59,032 nucleotides of DNA, taken from Desulfotruncus alcoholivorax DSM 16058 (lineage in GTDB: Bacteria > Bacillota > Desulfotomaculia > Desulfotomaculales > Desulfallaceae). Shown piece after piece: positions 32,945-41,388 of this stretch; position 1 is the first letter of the stretch, and every line of letters starts with the position of its first letter. A program made the position numbers and the translations under genes. Location of the stretch: assembly GCF_000430885.1 (NCBI RefSeq), contig NZ_AUMW01000024.1, forward strand, positions 1 through 59,032. The letters run 5' to 3'. The notes under the pieces are model-generated. The model worked only from the letters and a program-made list of their open reading frames with translations, ran no database searches and had not been told where the DNA came from.

Positions 32945-33892
32945 TTGAAATTGCCGCAAATTAAAATTGGTAAACTAATACCCAGGTTTCCAATTATTCA
33001 GGGAGGTATGGCCTTGCGCGTTTCCACTGCCCCGCTTGTAGCTGCCGTGGCGGAAGCCGGTGGTATCGGGGTGCTGGGCGCCACAGGGATGGCCCCTGAT
33101 GAACTCAGGGTGGAAATAAGAAAAGCACGGGATTTAACCTCGGGTATCATTGGGGTAAATATTATGTTCGCCATCCGTAATTTTGCCCAAATGGTACGTA
33201 CCGCTCTGGAGGAAAAAATTGATATTGTATTCACCGGGGCCGGCTTTTCCCGTGATGTATTTGGATGGGGAAAAGAATGTGGGATCCCTGTGGTTTCCAT
33301 TGTGTCATCCGGAAAACTTGCAGCCATAGCGGAAAAGTACGGGGCGGCCGCGGTGGTGGCAGAGGGTGTTGAAGCAGGCGGTCACCTTGGCACCAACCGC
33401 TCATTATTTGATATATTACCCGAAATAAGGGCAAAGGTTAAAATACCTGTAATTGCTGCCGGAGGCATTATTGATGGCTTTGGCGTGGCCAAGGCGTTAA
33501 AAATGGGTGCCGATGGTGTTCAAATGGCGACCAGGTTTGTACTGAGCAAAGAGTGCGCTGTTGCCAAAGCTTTTAAGGAAATGTATTTAAAGGCAAGGGC
33601 TGAGGATGTGGTGGTTGTGGAGAGTCCTGTGGGCTTGCCGGGAAGGGCTTTGCGCAACGAATTTGTTGAAAAGCTGCAGCAGGGCAGCCAGCCAAACCCT
33701 GAAAAGTGCCGGAATTGTTTAAAGGTATGCTCGCACAAATACTGCATCATGGATGCGCTTGAAAACTCACGTACCGGGCAGGTTGATGAAGGGCTGGTAT
33801 TTTGCGGGCAAAATGTTTATCAAATTAAAGATATATTACCGGTTAAAGATATCTTTAAACGGATTGTTGCCGAAGTGGAATCGGTTGAATAG
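32945..33892 (+). CDS. Nitronate monooxygenase / 2-nitropropane dioxygenase family flavoprotein
   Basis: 315 residues; TTG start with AAAGGGAG upstream. FMN-binding TIM barrel of the NPD family: PIIQGGMALRVSTAPL, AGGIGVLGATGM, EGVEAGGHLG (catalytic His region), IPVIAAGGIIDG and GADGVQMATRF. Close in pattern to FabK-type enoyl-ACP reductases as well, so the substrate is open. An unusual C-terminal part carries the cysteine cluster KCRNCLKVCSHKYC, which could bind an Fe-S cluster or zinc. Confidence 0.8.
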   Translation: MKLPQIKIGKLIPRFPIIQGGMALRVSTAPLVAAVAEAGGIGVLGATGMAPDELRVEIRKARDLTSGIIGVNIMFAIRNFAQMVRTALEEKIDIVFTGAGFSRDVFGWGKECGIPVVSIVSSGKLAAIAEKYGAAAVVAEGVEAGGHLGTNRSLFDILPEIRAKVKIPVIAAGGIIDGFGVAKALKMGADGVQMATRFVLSKECAVAKAFKEMYLKARAEDVVVVESPVGLPGRALRNEFVEKLQQGSQPNPEKCRNCLKVCSHKYCIMDALENSRTGQVDEGLVFCGQNVYQIKDILPVKDIFKRIVAEVESVE

Positions 33893-33937
33893 CATGTACC
33901 AGAGTAATTGTAACTGCTGGAGAATCGGAGGTGCCTG

Positions 33938-34474
33938 ATGAAAGAAAACCGGATAATTTCCTATGGTGGAAGAACGCCAAAGCTGCACGAAACTGTTTTT
34001 GTAGCGCCTGGAGCCAAAATTATCGGCCGGGTCTCAATTGGTGAAAACAGTAGTGTATGGTATAACGTGGTAATTCGCGGAGATGTTGATGAGGTAACAA
34101 TCGGCGCCGGCACCAATATCCAGGATGGTGCGGTTCTACACCAGGACAGGGGATTCCCTCTGGTTATCGGCAATAATGTTACAGTGGGACATAATGCCAT
34201 CGTGCACGGTGGTATCGTGGGTGACGGGGCCGTTATCGGTATGGGCGCCATTGTTATGTCCGGAGCCAAAATCGGTGCCAACAGCGTGCTTGGTGCGGGA
34301 TCACTATTGCCCCAGGGTAAGGAGATTCCGGCTAATTCGCTGGCTTTGGGTTCTCCCGCCAAGGTAGTGAGACAGCTTACTCCGGAAGAAGTGCATAATT
34401 TTGGGGAAATGGCCAGAGTCTACAGCCGGCGTGCCAAATTCTACCGTGGTGCCGGGGATAATCCCGACATTTAA
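33938..34474 (+). CDS. Gamma-class carbonic anhydrase family protein
   Basis: 178 residues, ATG with GGAGGTG upstream. Left-handed beta-helix built of hexapeptide repeats (VSIGEN, TIGAGTNI, VIGNNVTV and so on). The three zinc ligands of gamma-carbonic anhydrases are present as His68 (VLHQD), His85 (VGHNA) and His90 (IVHGG). It could hydrate CO2 near carboxylating or decarboxylating enzymes; many family members remain untested. Confidence 0.88.
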   Translation: MKENRIISYGGRTPKLHETVFVAPGAKIIGRVSIGENSSVWYNVVIRGDVDEVTIGAGTNIQDGAVLHQDRGFPLVIGNNVTVGHNAIVHGGIVGDGAVIGMGAIVMSGAKIGANSVLGAGSLLPQGKEIPANSLALGSPAKVVRQLTPEEVHNFGEMARVYSRRAKFYRGAGDNPDI

Positions 34475-34672
34475 TAAATCTTTCTGCCTGGTGCTGTTGG
34501 ATTTGTACCGAATCACCCGTATTCATGTGAACCGCTGGGGATTATTTCAGCTTTTTTTCACTGGTCCATTTATGATAAAATACTTAGTACGTTTACTCAT
34601 AAGTCTCCTGTATAATTAATTATAAAACTAAGGAATTTAAAGATAGAATTTGTTTGTAACGGAGGAAACACA

Positions 34673-35584
34673 GTGCAAGTGAGTCCGACCGGAGTGGGGA
34701 CAGGCCCGCCTCTGAAAGAAATACTGTTTTCAATAAAGAATTACATTGAAGTTACCAAACCCAGGTCAGTATTTTTACTGGTTTTTACCGCGCTGGTCAC
34801 CATGTTGATAGCCGCCTCTCAATACGGCATGACGGCGTTAGTGCTTACCAAGGCTCTCCTGGCCATCACCCTGGCTTGTTCAGGAGTTAATACGGTAAGC
34901 TGCTACGTGGACCGGGACATAGACGCCATCATGGAAAGAACCAGGCATCGTCCAATTCCCTCCGGCAGGATAGCCCCACCGGTGAAAGCACTGGTGTGGG
35001 GTTTGGCTCAATTTATCGCCGCCTTGGGAATAGCGTTGACCCTCAATCCGGAATCTTTTTTATGCATTTTTGCCGGTATGTTGGGTTATGTTGGTATCTA
35101 CAGCCTGTGGTTCAAACGAAAGAGTTCCTGGAACATCATCCTGGGCGGGTTCAACGGCGGTTTGCCCGCATTATTTGGTTGGACGGCGGTAGCGGGCAAA
35201 GTTGAGGCGCTGCCGGTACTTATAGCGCTGCTTGTAATATTATGGATTCCCAACCACATCTGGAATTTGGCCATATTTTATAAGGACGATTACCGCAATG
35301 TTGGCGTACCCATGTTGCCGGTGGTTTGTGATATAAAACGCACGTTGTTATACATCATGCTTACCGTAATAGGCATGTTTTCCTTATCTATCGGTATATA
35401 TTTAACCGGAGCCTTTGGCATGTTTTATCTGGTATGTGCTGTAATTTGCGGTATAGCCATAACTGCCGGTAATATTTACTTATTCCTTGTTCCCGAGCAA
35501 AAAAAAGCCTGGTTTTTATACAAATTGTCCAGCCCGTACCTGTTTATTATCTTTTTAGCCATGATGATAGATCTGTATTTATAG
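34673..35584 (+). CDS. ctaB: Heme O synthase (protoheme IX farnesyltransferase)
   Basis: 303 residues, GTG start with GGAGG upstream. UbiA superfamily with eight to nine membrane helices. Prenyl-diphosphate motif NTVSCYVDRDIDAIM with the following RTRHRPIPSGR, and the second motif WNLAIFYKDDYRNVGVPMLP, both specific for CtaB/CyoE. Makes heme O from heme B. No heme-copper oxidase subunit or heme A synthase is in the window, which is unusual for a presumed anaerobe. It lies about 95 bp before the Crp/Fnr gene. Confidence 0.9.
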   Translation: MQVSPTGVGTGPPLKEILFSIKNYIEVTKPRSVFLLVFTALVTMLIAASQYGMTALVLTKALLAITLACSGVNTVSCYVDRDIDAIMERTRHRPIPSGRIAPPVKALVWGLAQFIAALGIALTLNPESFLCIFAGMLGYVGIYSLWFKRKSSWNIILGGFNGGLPALFGWTAVAGKVEALPVLIALLVILWIPNHIWNLAIFYKDDYRNVGVPMLPVVCDIKRTLLYIMLTVIGMFSLSIGIYLTGAFGMFYLVCAVICGIAITAGNIYLFLVPEQKKAWFLYKLSSPYLFIIFLAMMIDLYL

Positions 35585-35678
35585 CTTGCGTAAATATTTA
35601 AAAAAATATAAAATTGTGTTTGACTTAATTAATTAACACATTAATTTGTTGGTTTTTTTAACAAAGGAGGTGGCCTGG

Positions 35679-36386
35679 TTGAACAATAACAGTTTTAACG
35701 AAATACTTGATTTTAACGCCAATAATATTCTCCGCACCGAACCCGCATTGGATGAAGCTGAAAAAATGCTGATCAGGGAGGCGGGCTCAACTGTTCATTA
35801 CCCCAAGGGCCACATAATTTTTGCCACCGGTGATATATCCGACCGGGTGTACTTAATCGAAAGCGGATGGGTTAAAATCTACAGGCTTTCCGCGGACGGC
35901 AGGAGGGTTACAGTGGGAAGCATCCGCAGCCCGGGCGAAATGATGGGCCTGGCGGAAACTTTGGCGGGAGCTGAACGTACATGTTTTGCCGGAGCGATTA
36001 ATGACGTTTCTATGGTGGTTATGACCAAAAGTAAATTTGAAGAATTAATGGCCCAGCATTCCATGTTAGCAATAAAGGTTGCTAAATTGCTGGGTGCCAG
36101 GATGCGCGAGGCGGAAGCCATCATCCACGAAATGGTATGCTGGCAGGCTCCGGGCAGGCTGGCCATGATGCTGATAAAAATGGGCGAGAGAATGGGTGTG
36201 CAGTCCAAAGGCGGGATTAAAATCAACCTGCAGCTTACCCATGAGGAAATAGCCAACATGGTCGGGACATCCCGCCAGACGGTGACTTCGCTACTAAATA
36301 CCTTTAAACAAGAGAAAAGCATCGTCTACGAGGGCAGGGCGATAAGGATAATAAACCCCGACAAACTCGCCAAATGGGTCATCTAG
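35679..36386 (+). CDS. Crp/Fnr-family transcription regulator
   Basis: About 235 residues from TTG 35679, which has AAAGGAGGTGG at the right distance; the frame extends 11 codons upstream through that site. Cyclic-nucleotide-binding-like sensor domain (30-150: PKGHIIFATGDISDRVYLI, then ESGWVKIYRLS), dimer helix, and HTH_Crp domain (165-235). Recognition helix contains GTSRQTVTSLLN: the Arg-Gln pair resembles CooA rather than CRP/FNR (Arg-Glu). The CooA heme ligands are not evident and there is no N-terminal Cys set as in FNR. TGTC-type 5-N6-5 dyads occur at 39888 and 45556 and are candidate targets. Confidence 0.85.
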   Translation: MNNNSFNEILDFNANNILRTEPALDEAEKMLIREAGSTVHYPKGHIIFATGDISDRVYLIESGWVKIYRLSADGRRVTVGSIRSPGEMMGLAETLAGAERTCFAGAINDVSMVVMTKSKFEELMAQHSMLAIKVAKLLGARMREAEAIIHEMVCWQAPGRLAMMLIKMGERMGVQSKGGIKINLQLTHEEIANMVGTSRQTVTSLLNTFKQEKSIVYEGRAIRIINPDKLAKWVI

Positions 36387-36416
36387 GGGGTCAGGCTTAA
36401 AATAACTATAATAACT
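36387..36416 (+). repeat. 30-bp direct repeat, left copy
   Basis: Begins GGGGTCAGGCTTAAA and ends TAATAACT, starting 1 bp after the stop codon of the Crp/Fnr gene. It matches the copy at 39770-39799 in 28 of 30 positions. The pair brackets the SNF2 helicase gene. Confidence 0.75.
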
Positions 36417-36432
36417 GCAATTTAATTATTGC

Positions 36433-36466
36433 ATGGCGGCCATAGTTTTGGCCGCTATATTTTTAT
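36433..36466 (+). terminator. Terminator of the Crp/Fnr gene
   Basis: ATGGCGGCCA/TGGCCGCTAT stem (one wobble) with loop TAGTTT, followed by ATTTTTATTT. Confidence 0.8.
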
Positions 36467-36530
36467 TTCGAAATGTCACTGGTTTTAGTAAAATAAACTT
36501 GAAAATTTTGTGGTATTTACGGGGTGTTAT

Positions 36531-39500
36531 ATGCTTAAACTAAGTGATCAAGCGATAATGGAGTTAGTGGATAATAGCCAGGTTTTTCAAAGGGGATGGC
36601 AATATTATAAAGAAAACAGGGTGACTGCCCTAAAATTCAATAAAGAGGAATTATACCTCTCCGCCCTGGTTAGTGGCGAACAGCAGTACGAAGTTGAAAT
36701 AGGCTTTTCAAAAGATGGTGAAGTTTATGACATATCTTGTGACTGCCCCGCGTATTTTCAATACGAGGGTGCATGTAAGCATATTGTTGCGGTGTTACTG
36801 GCCTTTCGCGATAAGGCCAGGGTTAAGGCTAAAAATAAAAGTAACACTCATGAAAATGTACTGGCGCAAAGTATTTTAGATTATTTTAATGGTGTTAATG
36901 ACCCGCCCAAAATTCCAGTGGATTTGGAATTAACCCTGGATTACGGGAATGAAATGAGGGGTATGGCGCGTCATGTGGTCTCTTCTCTCACTTTGCGCAT
37001 GGGGGAGGGTAAATTATATGTTGTTAAAAACGTTAAAAATCTTTTGAAGGCCATGAATAAAGGAGAAACTATCGTCTTTGGCAAGAATTTTACTTATTCT
37101 CCTTACAGCCACGCGTTCAGTCCTAAAATTGGTCCGGTAATTGATCTTTTGCAGGAAATGTATGAAATTGAAGAGAGCATGTTGGAAGATTACTGGTACG
37201 GAGGCTGGCAAAGTGCTCAAGGCAGGCTCTTTAAGGGTAAGCAGGTTTTATTAACAAGGTCGCTGGCGCTCAGATTGTTGGCGCTGCTGCCCTCCGAAGG
37301 CTTCAATATCAAGATATTTAACCAAGAGTTTATTAATGTGCCAATACTGGAGCAGGATTTGCCTTTACGCTTTTTACTGGATAAAAAAAATAATGACCTG
37401 TTACTGAACTGGGAAGAGATGGATATATTCCCTCTGGTTGCAACCGGGGAATATTTCTTTTACGGCGGCAGGGTTTATAAAATTTCTAATTATCAGAGAG
37501 AATTTTTTGCGCCTTTGGTAAATGCATTTGCCCAATCTCCCGATGGCATTCGATTTTCCAAACGGCAAAGGGATCGTTTTATAGCAGAAGTACTGCCGGT
37601 GGTTAAAAAAATAGGCCGGATTGATCTTTCGCCAGTGGTACAGGATAGTTTGCTTCAAGAAGATTTAATGGCGAAAGTTTATTTAGACAGGGCAGGGGAC
37701 GACGTTACAGCCAAAGTTGAATTCGTTTACGGTGAAGTCCGCATCAATCCTTTTGCCGCAGAGTCTCCACCGGCCACGGGGGATAAAATTCTTGTGCGCG
37801 ACCCGGCAGGGGAAAAGGCAATATTAAGCCTGTTTGAACAGGCTGAGTTCAGGACTCAAAATGGCAGTTTATATTTAAAGCAGGAAGATGCGATATATGA
37901 TTTCGTGCAGCATCTCTTGCCGAAAGTTCAGCAAGTGGCGGAAGTATATTATTCCGAGAGTTTCCACAAAATCCGCTTCCGGAATGCTAAAGCATTCTCC
38001 GGAGGGATTCGCCTGATTGAGGATAGTGGCATGCTGGAAATTTCTTTTGAGCTGGAAGACATTGATATGTCGGAAATGGGCGCCATATTCCAGTCCCTCA
38101 GGGAGAAAAAGAAGTATTACCGGCTTAAAGACGGCTCATTTCTGCAATTGGATACACCCGAAGTTAATTTGGACCAAATGCTGCATATGCTCGATATGCT
38201 TGATCTCACGGAAAAGGATTTAAGAAAAAATGTAATTAAATTGCCCCGGTACAGAGCCTTGTATATTGACCGGTGCCTTAAGGAAGCTGACTTGCATTTC
38301 ACCAAAAACCCGGCATTTAAACAACTGGTGCAAAATATTACGGAACCCCGGGACCTGGAATTTAATCCCCCCGAGAATCTAAGAGGTGAACTGAGGGATT
38401 ACCAGAAGGTAGGGTTTAAATGGCTTAAAGCGCTGGCTGCGTATGGCCTGGGTGGAATTTTAGCCGATGATATGGGGCTGGGAAAAACGATCCAGGCTAT
38501 TGCCTTTATTATCTCGGAAAAGGAAAAGGTACAGGCCCCCAGCCTGGTGATTGCGCCCACTTCGGTGGTATACAACTGGCAGGATGAAGTTGAAAAATTT
38601 GCGCCCGGTTTGAAGGTTGTGGTGGTGTCAGGAACCCGCAGGGAACGGGAATTACAAATTAAGGCGGCTAAAGATGCGGATTTAGTAATTACTTCCTATG
38701 CTTTAATCAGGCGTGACATAGAGTTATACGAGGATTTTTATTTTGGTTATTGCTTTTTAGACGAGGCGCAACATATTAAAAACCCCGGTTCGCTTAACGC
38801 CAGAGCTGTAAAAATTATTAAAGCCAGGGGCTATTTCGCCCTCACCGGCACTCCCATGGAAAATAATTTGACTGAATTATGGTCCATTTTTGATTTTGTC
38901 ATGCGCGGCTACCTGTTATCCCACCAGAAATTTGTGAAAAAATATGAGCGGCCGGTTATCAGAGACCAGAACCAAAGAGTTTTGCAAGAATTGCAAAAAC
39001 AAATAACTCCTTTTATTTTGCGCAGGATGAAAAAAGAAGTTTTACAGGAGCTGCCGCCCAAGATAGAAAGCAGGGTACTCACTGATTTAACCAGGGAACA
39101 AAAGAAAATTTATCTTACCTATTTGCAGCAGGCCAGGGGTGAAATTGAAGAGTCAATCGCAGCCAGGGGGTTTGCAAACAGTCAAATCCAAATTTTGGCG
39201 GTTCTGACCAGGCTGCGCCAAATTTGCTGTCACCCGTCCACATTTTTGGAAAACTACAGAGGTGACAGCGGTAAGCTGCTGTATCTAAAAGAAACTCTGC
39301 AGGACACCGTTAAAAGCGGTCACAGGATTCTGCTGTTTTCCCAGTTTACCGGCATGCTCGGTATTATTCAAAAGCTGCTTGATGCTGAGCAAATAGATTA
39401 TTTTTATCTGGATGGCTCCACCAAAGCAGAGGTAAGGGGTCAGATGGTGCAGGCATTCAATAAAGGTGCGCGGGACGTCTTTTTAATATCCTTGAAGGCC

Positions 39501-39788
39501 GGTGGGACCGGTTTAAATTTAACCGGCGCGGATATGGTAATTCATTATGACCCCTGGTGGAATCCGGCCGTGGAAGAACAGGCAACAGACCGGGTTTATC
39601 GCATTGGCCAGAAAAATGCGGTCCAGGTGATTAAGCTAATTACCAGGGGCACCATTGAAGAGAAAATATATAACCTCCAACAAAAGAAAAAGGCGATGAT
39701 TGATTCGGTTATCCAGCCCGGGGAAACAATGCTCTCCAAAATGACCGAACAAGAACTCCTTGATCTATTGGGGTCAGGCTTAAACTAA
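36531..39788 (+). CDS. SWIM zinc-finger SNF2-family helicase
   Basis: 1085 residues from ATG 36531 (GGGGTG upstream; a GTG at 36510 is also in frame). N-terminal SWIM zinc finger (CDCPAYFQYEGACKH, about residue 70), SNF2-associated bacterial domain (100-590), then an SF2 ATPase: Walker A DDMGLGKT (646-653, Lys652), DEAQ box at 744-747, TGTPMENNL, and C-terminal motifs LFSQFTGML, LKAGGTGLNLTGADMV and TDRVYRIGQ. HepA/Snf2-like ATPases remodel protein-DNA complexes; the SWIM form is common in Firmicutes and has no defined role. The last five codons lie in the right copy of a direct repeat. Confidence 0.92.
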   Translation: MLKLSDQAIMELVDNSQVFQRGWQYYKENRVTALKFNKEELYLSALVSGEQQYEVEIGFSKDGEVYDISCDCPAYFQYEGACKHIVAVLLAFRDKARVKAKNKSNTHENVLAQSILDYFNGVNDPPKIPVDLELTLDYGNEMRGMARHVVSSLTLRMGEGKLYVVKNVKNLLKAMNKGETIVFGKNFTYSPYSHAFSPKIGPVIDLLQEMYEIEESMLEDYWYGGWQSAQGRLFKGKQVLLTRSLALRLLALLPSEGFNIKIFNQEFINVPILEQDLPLRFLLDKKNNDLLLNWEEMDIFPLVATGEYFFYGGRVYKISNYQREFFAPLVNAFAQSPDGIRFSKRQRDRFIAEVLPVVKKIGRIDLSPVVQDSLLQEDLMAKVYLDRAGDDVTAKVEFVYGEVRINPFAAESPPATGDKILVRDPAGEKAILSLFEQAEFRTQNGSLYLKQEDAIYDFVQHLLPKVQQVAEVYYSESFHKIRFRNAKAFSGGIRLIEDSGMLEISFELEDIDMSEMGAIFQSLREKKKYYRLKDGSFLQLDTPEVNLDQMLHMLDMLDLTEKDLRKNVIKLPRYRALYIDRCLKEADLHFTKNPAFKQLVQNITEPRDLEFNPPENLRGELRDYQKVGFKWLKALAAYGLGGILADDMGLGKTIQAIAFIISEKEKVQAPSLVIAPTSVVYNWQDEVEKFAPGLKVVVVSGTRRERELQIKAAKDADLVITSYALIRRDIELYEDFYFGYCFLDEAQHIKNPGSLNARAVKIIKARGYFALTGTPMENNLTELWSIFDFVMRGYLLSHQKFVKKYERPVIRDQNQRVLQELQKQITPFILRRMKKEVLQELPPKIESRVLTDLTREQKKIYLTYLQQARGEIEESIAARGFANSQIQILAVLTRLRQICCHPSTFLENYRGDSGKLLYLKETLQDTVKSGHRILLFSQFTGMLGIIQKLLDAEQIDYFYLDGSTKAEVRGQMVQAFNKGARDVFLISLKAGGTGLNLTGADMVIHYDPWWNPAVEEQATDRVYRIGQKNAVQVIKLITRGTIEEKIYNLQQKKKAMIDSVIQPGETMLSKMTEQELLDLLGSGLN

Positions 39789-39799
39789 CGATAATAACT
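39770..39799 (+). repeat. 30-bp direct repeat, right copy
   Basis: Begins GGGGTCAGGCTTAAA and ends TAATAACT; it encodes the last residues (GSGLN) and stop codon of the SNF2 gene. Two mismatches to the copy at 36387-36416. Confidence 0.75.
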
Positions 39800-39823
39800 A
39801 GATCGTAGGATTAGAATATTAAA

Positions 39824-39876
39824 ACGCGTGCGAATGGGAATTGACTTAAAGCGCGCGTTTTTTTGCGCGCACGCGT
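39824..39876. other. GC-rich nested dyad upstream of the TauE operon
   Basis: Outer arms ACGCGTGCG (39824-39832) and CGCACGCGT (39868-39876); inner GCGCGC repeats flanking a T7 run (39851-39870). It may act as a bidirectional terminator after the SNF2 gene. A GCGCGC element also lies near the related operator array at 45545. Confidence 0.5.
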
Positions 39877-39887
39877 GCAGTTGGGTT

Positions 39888-39948
39888 TGTCGCCGGCACG
39901 ACGTTTTTAATGTCACCAAGATGACTTTTGGCTGTCATTTTGCTGACA
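39888..39948. promoter_or_regulatory. Triple phased operator array A (TGTC...GACA)
   Basis: Three dyads with 5-N6-5 geometry: TGTCG-N6-CGACG (39888-39903), TGTCA-N6-TGACT (39911-39926) and TGTCA-N6-TGACA (39933-39948). Centres are 23 and 22 bp apart, i.e. about two helical turns, so all face one side of the DNA. A weak -10-like TAGTAT at 39982 fits an activator-dependent promoter for the operon starting at 40030. The same array, with the same spacing, lies upstream of the DUF169 gene (45556-45617). The geometry is that of Crp/Fnr-family sites. Confidence 0.7.
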
Positions 39949-40029
39949 TTAAGCGTATCTATTATTTGCTAAACTTATTTTTAGTATTAATAATTGTGAT
40001 AATTAACTGAGATAGAAAGGTGGTGAGTT

Positions 40030-40422
40030 ATGGTAAGCGCACTGTTGGATAAATGGTTTCATCCAAACCGTGCCAAGCAGCAGGAACTGGAGGACAGGAT
40101 CAGGGAATTGCAGGAACTTTCCAATATAGCTCTGGAAATTGGCAACCGTCAGATTTACCAAAGCCTGCAGGTAGAATCAAACGAATTATTGATGAAATAT
40201 TTTGTATATGCTTTTTTTGACGGGCTTCGTTTTCTTGTACCCCACCTTTTTCTACTTGCGTTAATAAGCACGAAAATCAGTTCAATCCAACTGCCGGTTA
40301 GCTTGCCGGCGCTTGGCGATAAATTGTCTGTTGTAATTGTATATATTGTGCTGGCAGTGTTGGCGAATTATCTTTATAAAAAATATAAACGTAATAGAGA
40401 CTGCCTATCGAAAATTTATTAA
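40030..40422 (+). CDS. Small membrane protein of unknown family
   Basis: 130 residues, ATG with AAAGGTGGTG upstream. A basic, coiled-coil N-terminal segment (PNRAKQQELEDRIRELQELS, about 13-35) is followed by two hydrophobic helices (about 62-85 and 95-118) and a basic tail. The charged coil next to membrane helices loosely resembles DUF106/EMC3-like proteins, but I cannot claim homology. First gene of a two-gene operon with the TauE-type transporter (18 bp apart), downstream of operator array A. It may be a small accessory subunit of that transporter. Confidence 0.6.
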   Translation: MVSALLDKWFHPNRAKQQELEDRIRELQELSNIALEIGNRQIYQSLQVESNELLMKYFVYAFFDGLRFLVPHLFLLALISTKISSIQLPVSLPALGDKLSVVIVYIVLAVLANYLYKKYKRNRDCLSKIY

Positions 40423-40440
40423 CTTGGGAGGTTAATGTAG

Positions 40441-41382
40441 ATGGATTTTTCAGTGGCCGGTGTGCATGTTAGCCCCATATTTTTGATTTTATGGTCTTTA
40501 TTTGTAGGTTATGTTTTTTCAACGGTTGGCGCCGCAGGTGGGATTCTGGCCGGTGTCGGTCACATCACTATCTTTGGTTTAAAAAATGCCAATATTGTAA
40601 AACCTATGAACCAGGTTTTAACCCTTATAAGCCCGGTAATTTCTTCCCCCTTATATTTCAAAGAGCGCCGCTTGGTTGTGCCTGCGGCTGTAGCTCTGGG
40701 CCTCGGCGGCATAGCCGGTGCCTTGATCGGGTCGTATCTTTCCCATACCTTTTTGCCGGATATGAAAAGCTATAAGCCTTTATTCGGCGCTATCACCTTG
40801 TTTATAGCAGTTAAAATCTGGCTGGAAATGCTGCCGTCCGCCCAGGCTAAACAACAAAACGTTAAAAAAGCCAACAAAGCCTTTGAAGATAAGGTAAAGG
40901 AATTAAAAGCAGCGGGCAGAATGAACGAACTTAAAGATATCGGCGTTAAGTTTAGAGAAATTGGAATTAACAATACGTTTACTTTCGCTGGCGAAACCTT
41001 TAAATACAATGCTTTGTCTCCCTTTATCGCCGGCCTGCTTGTCGCCATTATTTCCGCTGCGCTGGGTGTCGGCGGCGGCTTCCTGCTGGTGCCTTACCTG
41101 AGCAGCATGTTGGGTTTCCCTATGTTTATCGTGGCAGGTACTTCCGTGCTCTCAATCCTGGTATCTTCCGCCACCAGTATCGCCAATTACCTTCGTATGG
41201 GCAGCAGCCTGGACTATGCCATGTTAGGCTTTGAGGTAATTGGCGTAATCGTGGGTTCCTACCTTGGCCCCGTATTATCCAAGTATATCAAAGGCCAGTA
41301 CTTAAAGATTTTCCTGGCTGTAGTTCTGACGTATATCGGAATCGGCTATGTATTAGCGGGTTTCGGAATTAAAATCGTTTAA
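40441..41382 (+). CDS. TauE/SafE family anion transporter
   Basis: 313 residues, ATG with GGGAGG upstream. About eight membrane helices in two repeated halves: GGILAGVGHITIFGLKNANI with N-terminal PMNQVLTLISP, and GVGGGFLLVPYL with AGTSVLSILVSSATS in the C-terminal half. A soluble helical insertion (about 135-180, Lys/Glu-rich) sits between the halves. The family exports or imports sulfite, sulfoacetate, taurine-derived anions or other organosulfonates. It is regulated with the upstream small gene from array A. A strong terminator follows. Confidence 0.86.
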   Translation: MDFSVAGVHVSPIFLILWSLFVGYVFSTVGAAGGILAGVGHITIFGLKNANIVKPMNQVLTLISPVISSPLYFKERRLVVPAAVALGLGGIAGALIGSYLSHTFLPDMKSYKPLFGAITLFIAVKIWLEMLPSAQAKQQNVKKANKAFEDKVKELKAAGRMNELKDIGVKFREIGINNTFTFAGETFKYNALSPFIAGLLVAIISAALGVGGGFLLVPYLSSMLGFPMFIVAGTSVLSILVSSATSIANYLRMGSSLDYAMLGFEVIGVIVGSYLGPVLSKYIKGQYLKIFLAVVLTYIGIGYVLAGFGIKIV

Positions 41383-41388
41383 TAAAAT

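Noticed and set aside
39929-39944. Sigma-54-like promoter TGGCTG-N5-TTGCT before the TauE operon
   Set aside because: Spacing fits, but it overlaps the third TGTC...GACA dyad, and the equivalent position in the related array at 45602-45617 has no such match, so it is most likely a by-product of the dyad.
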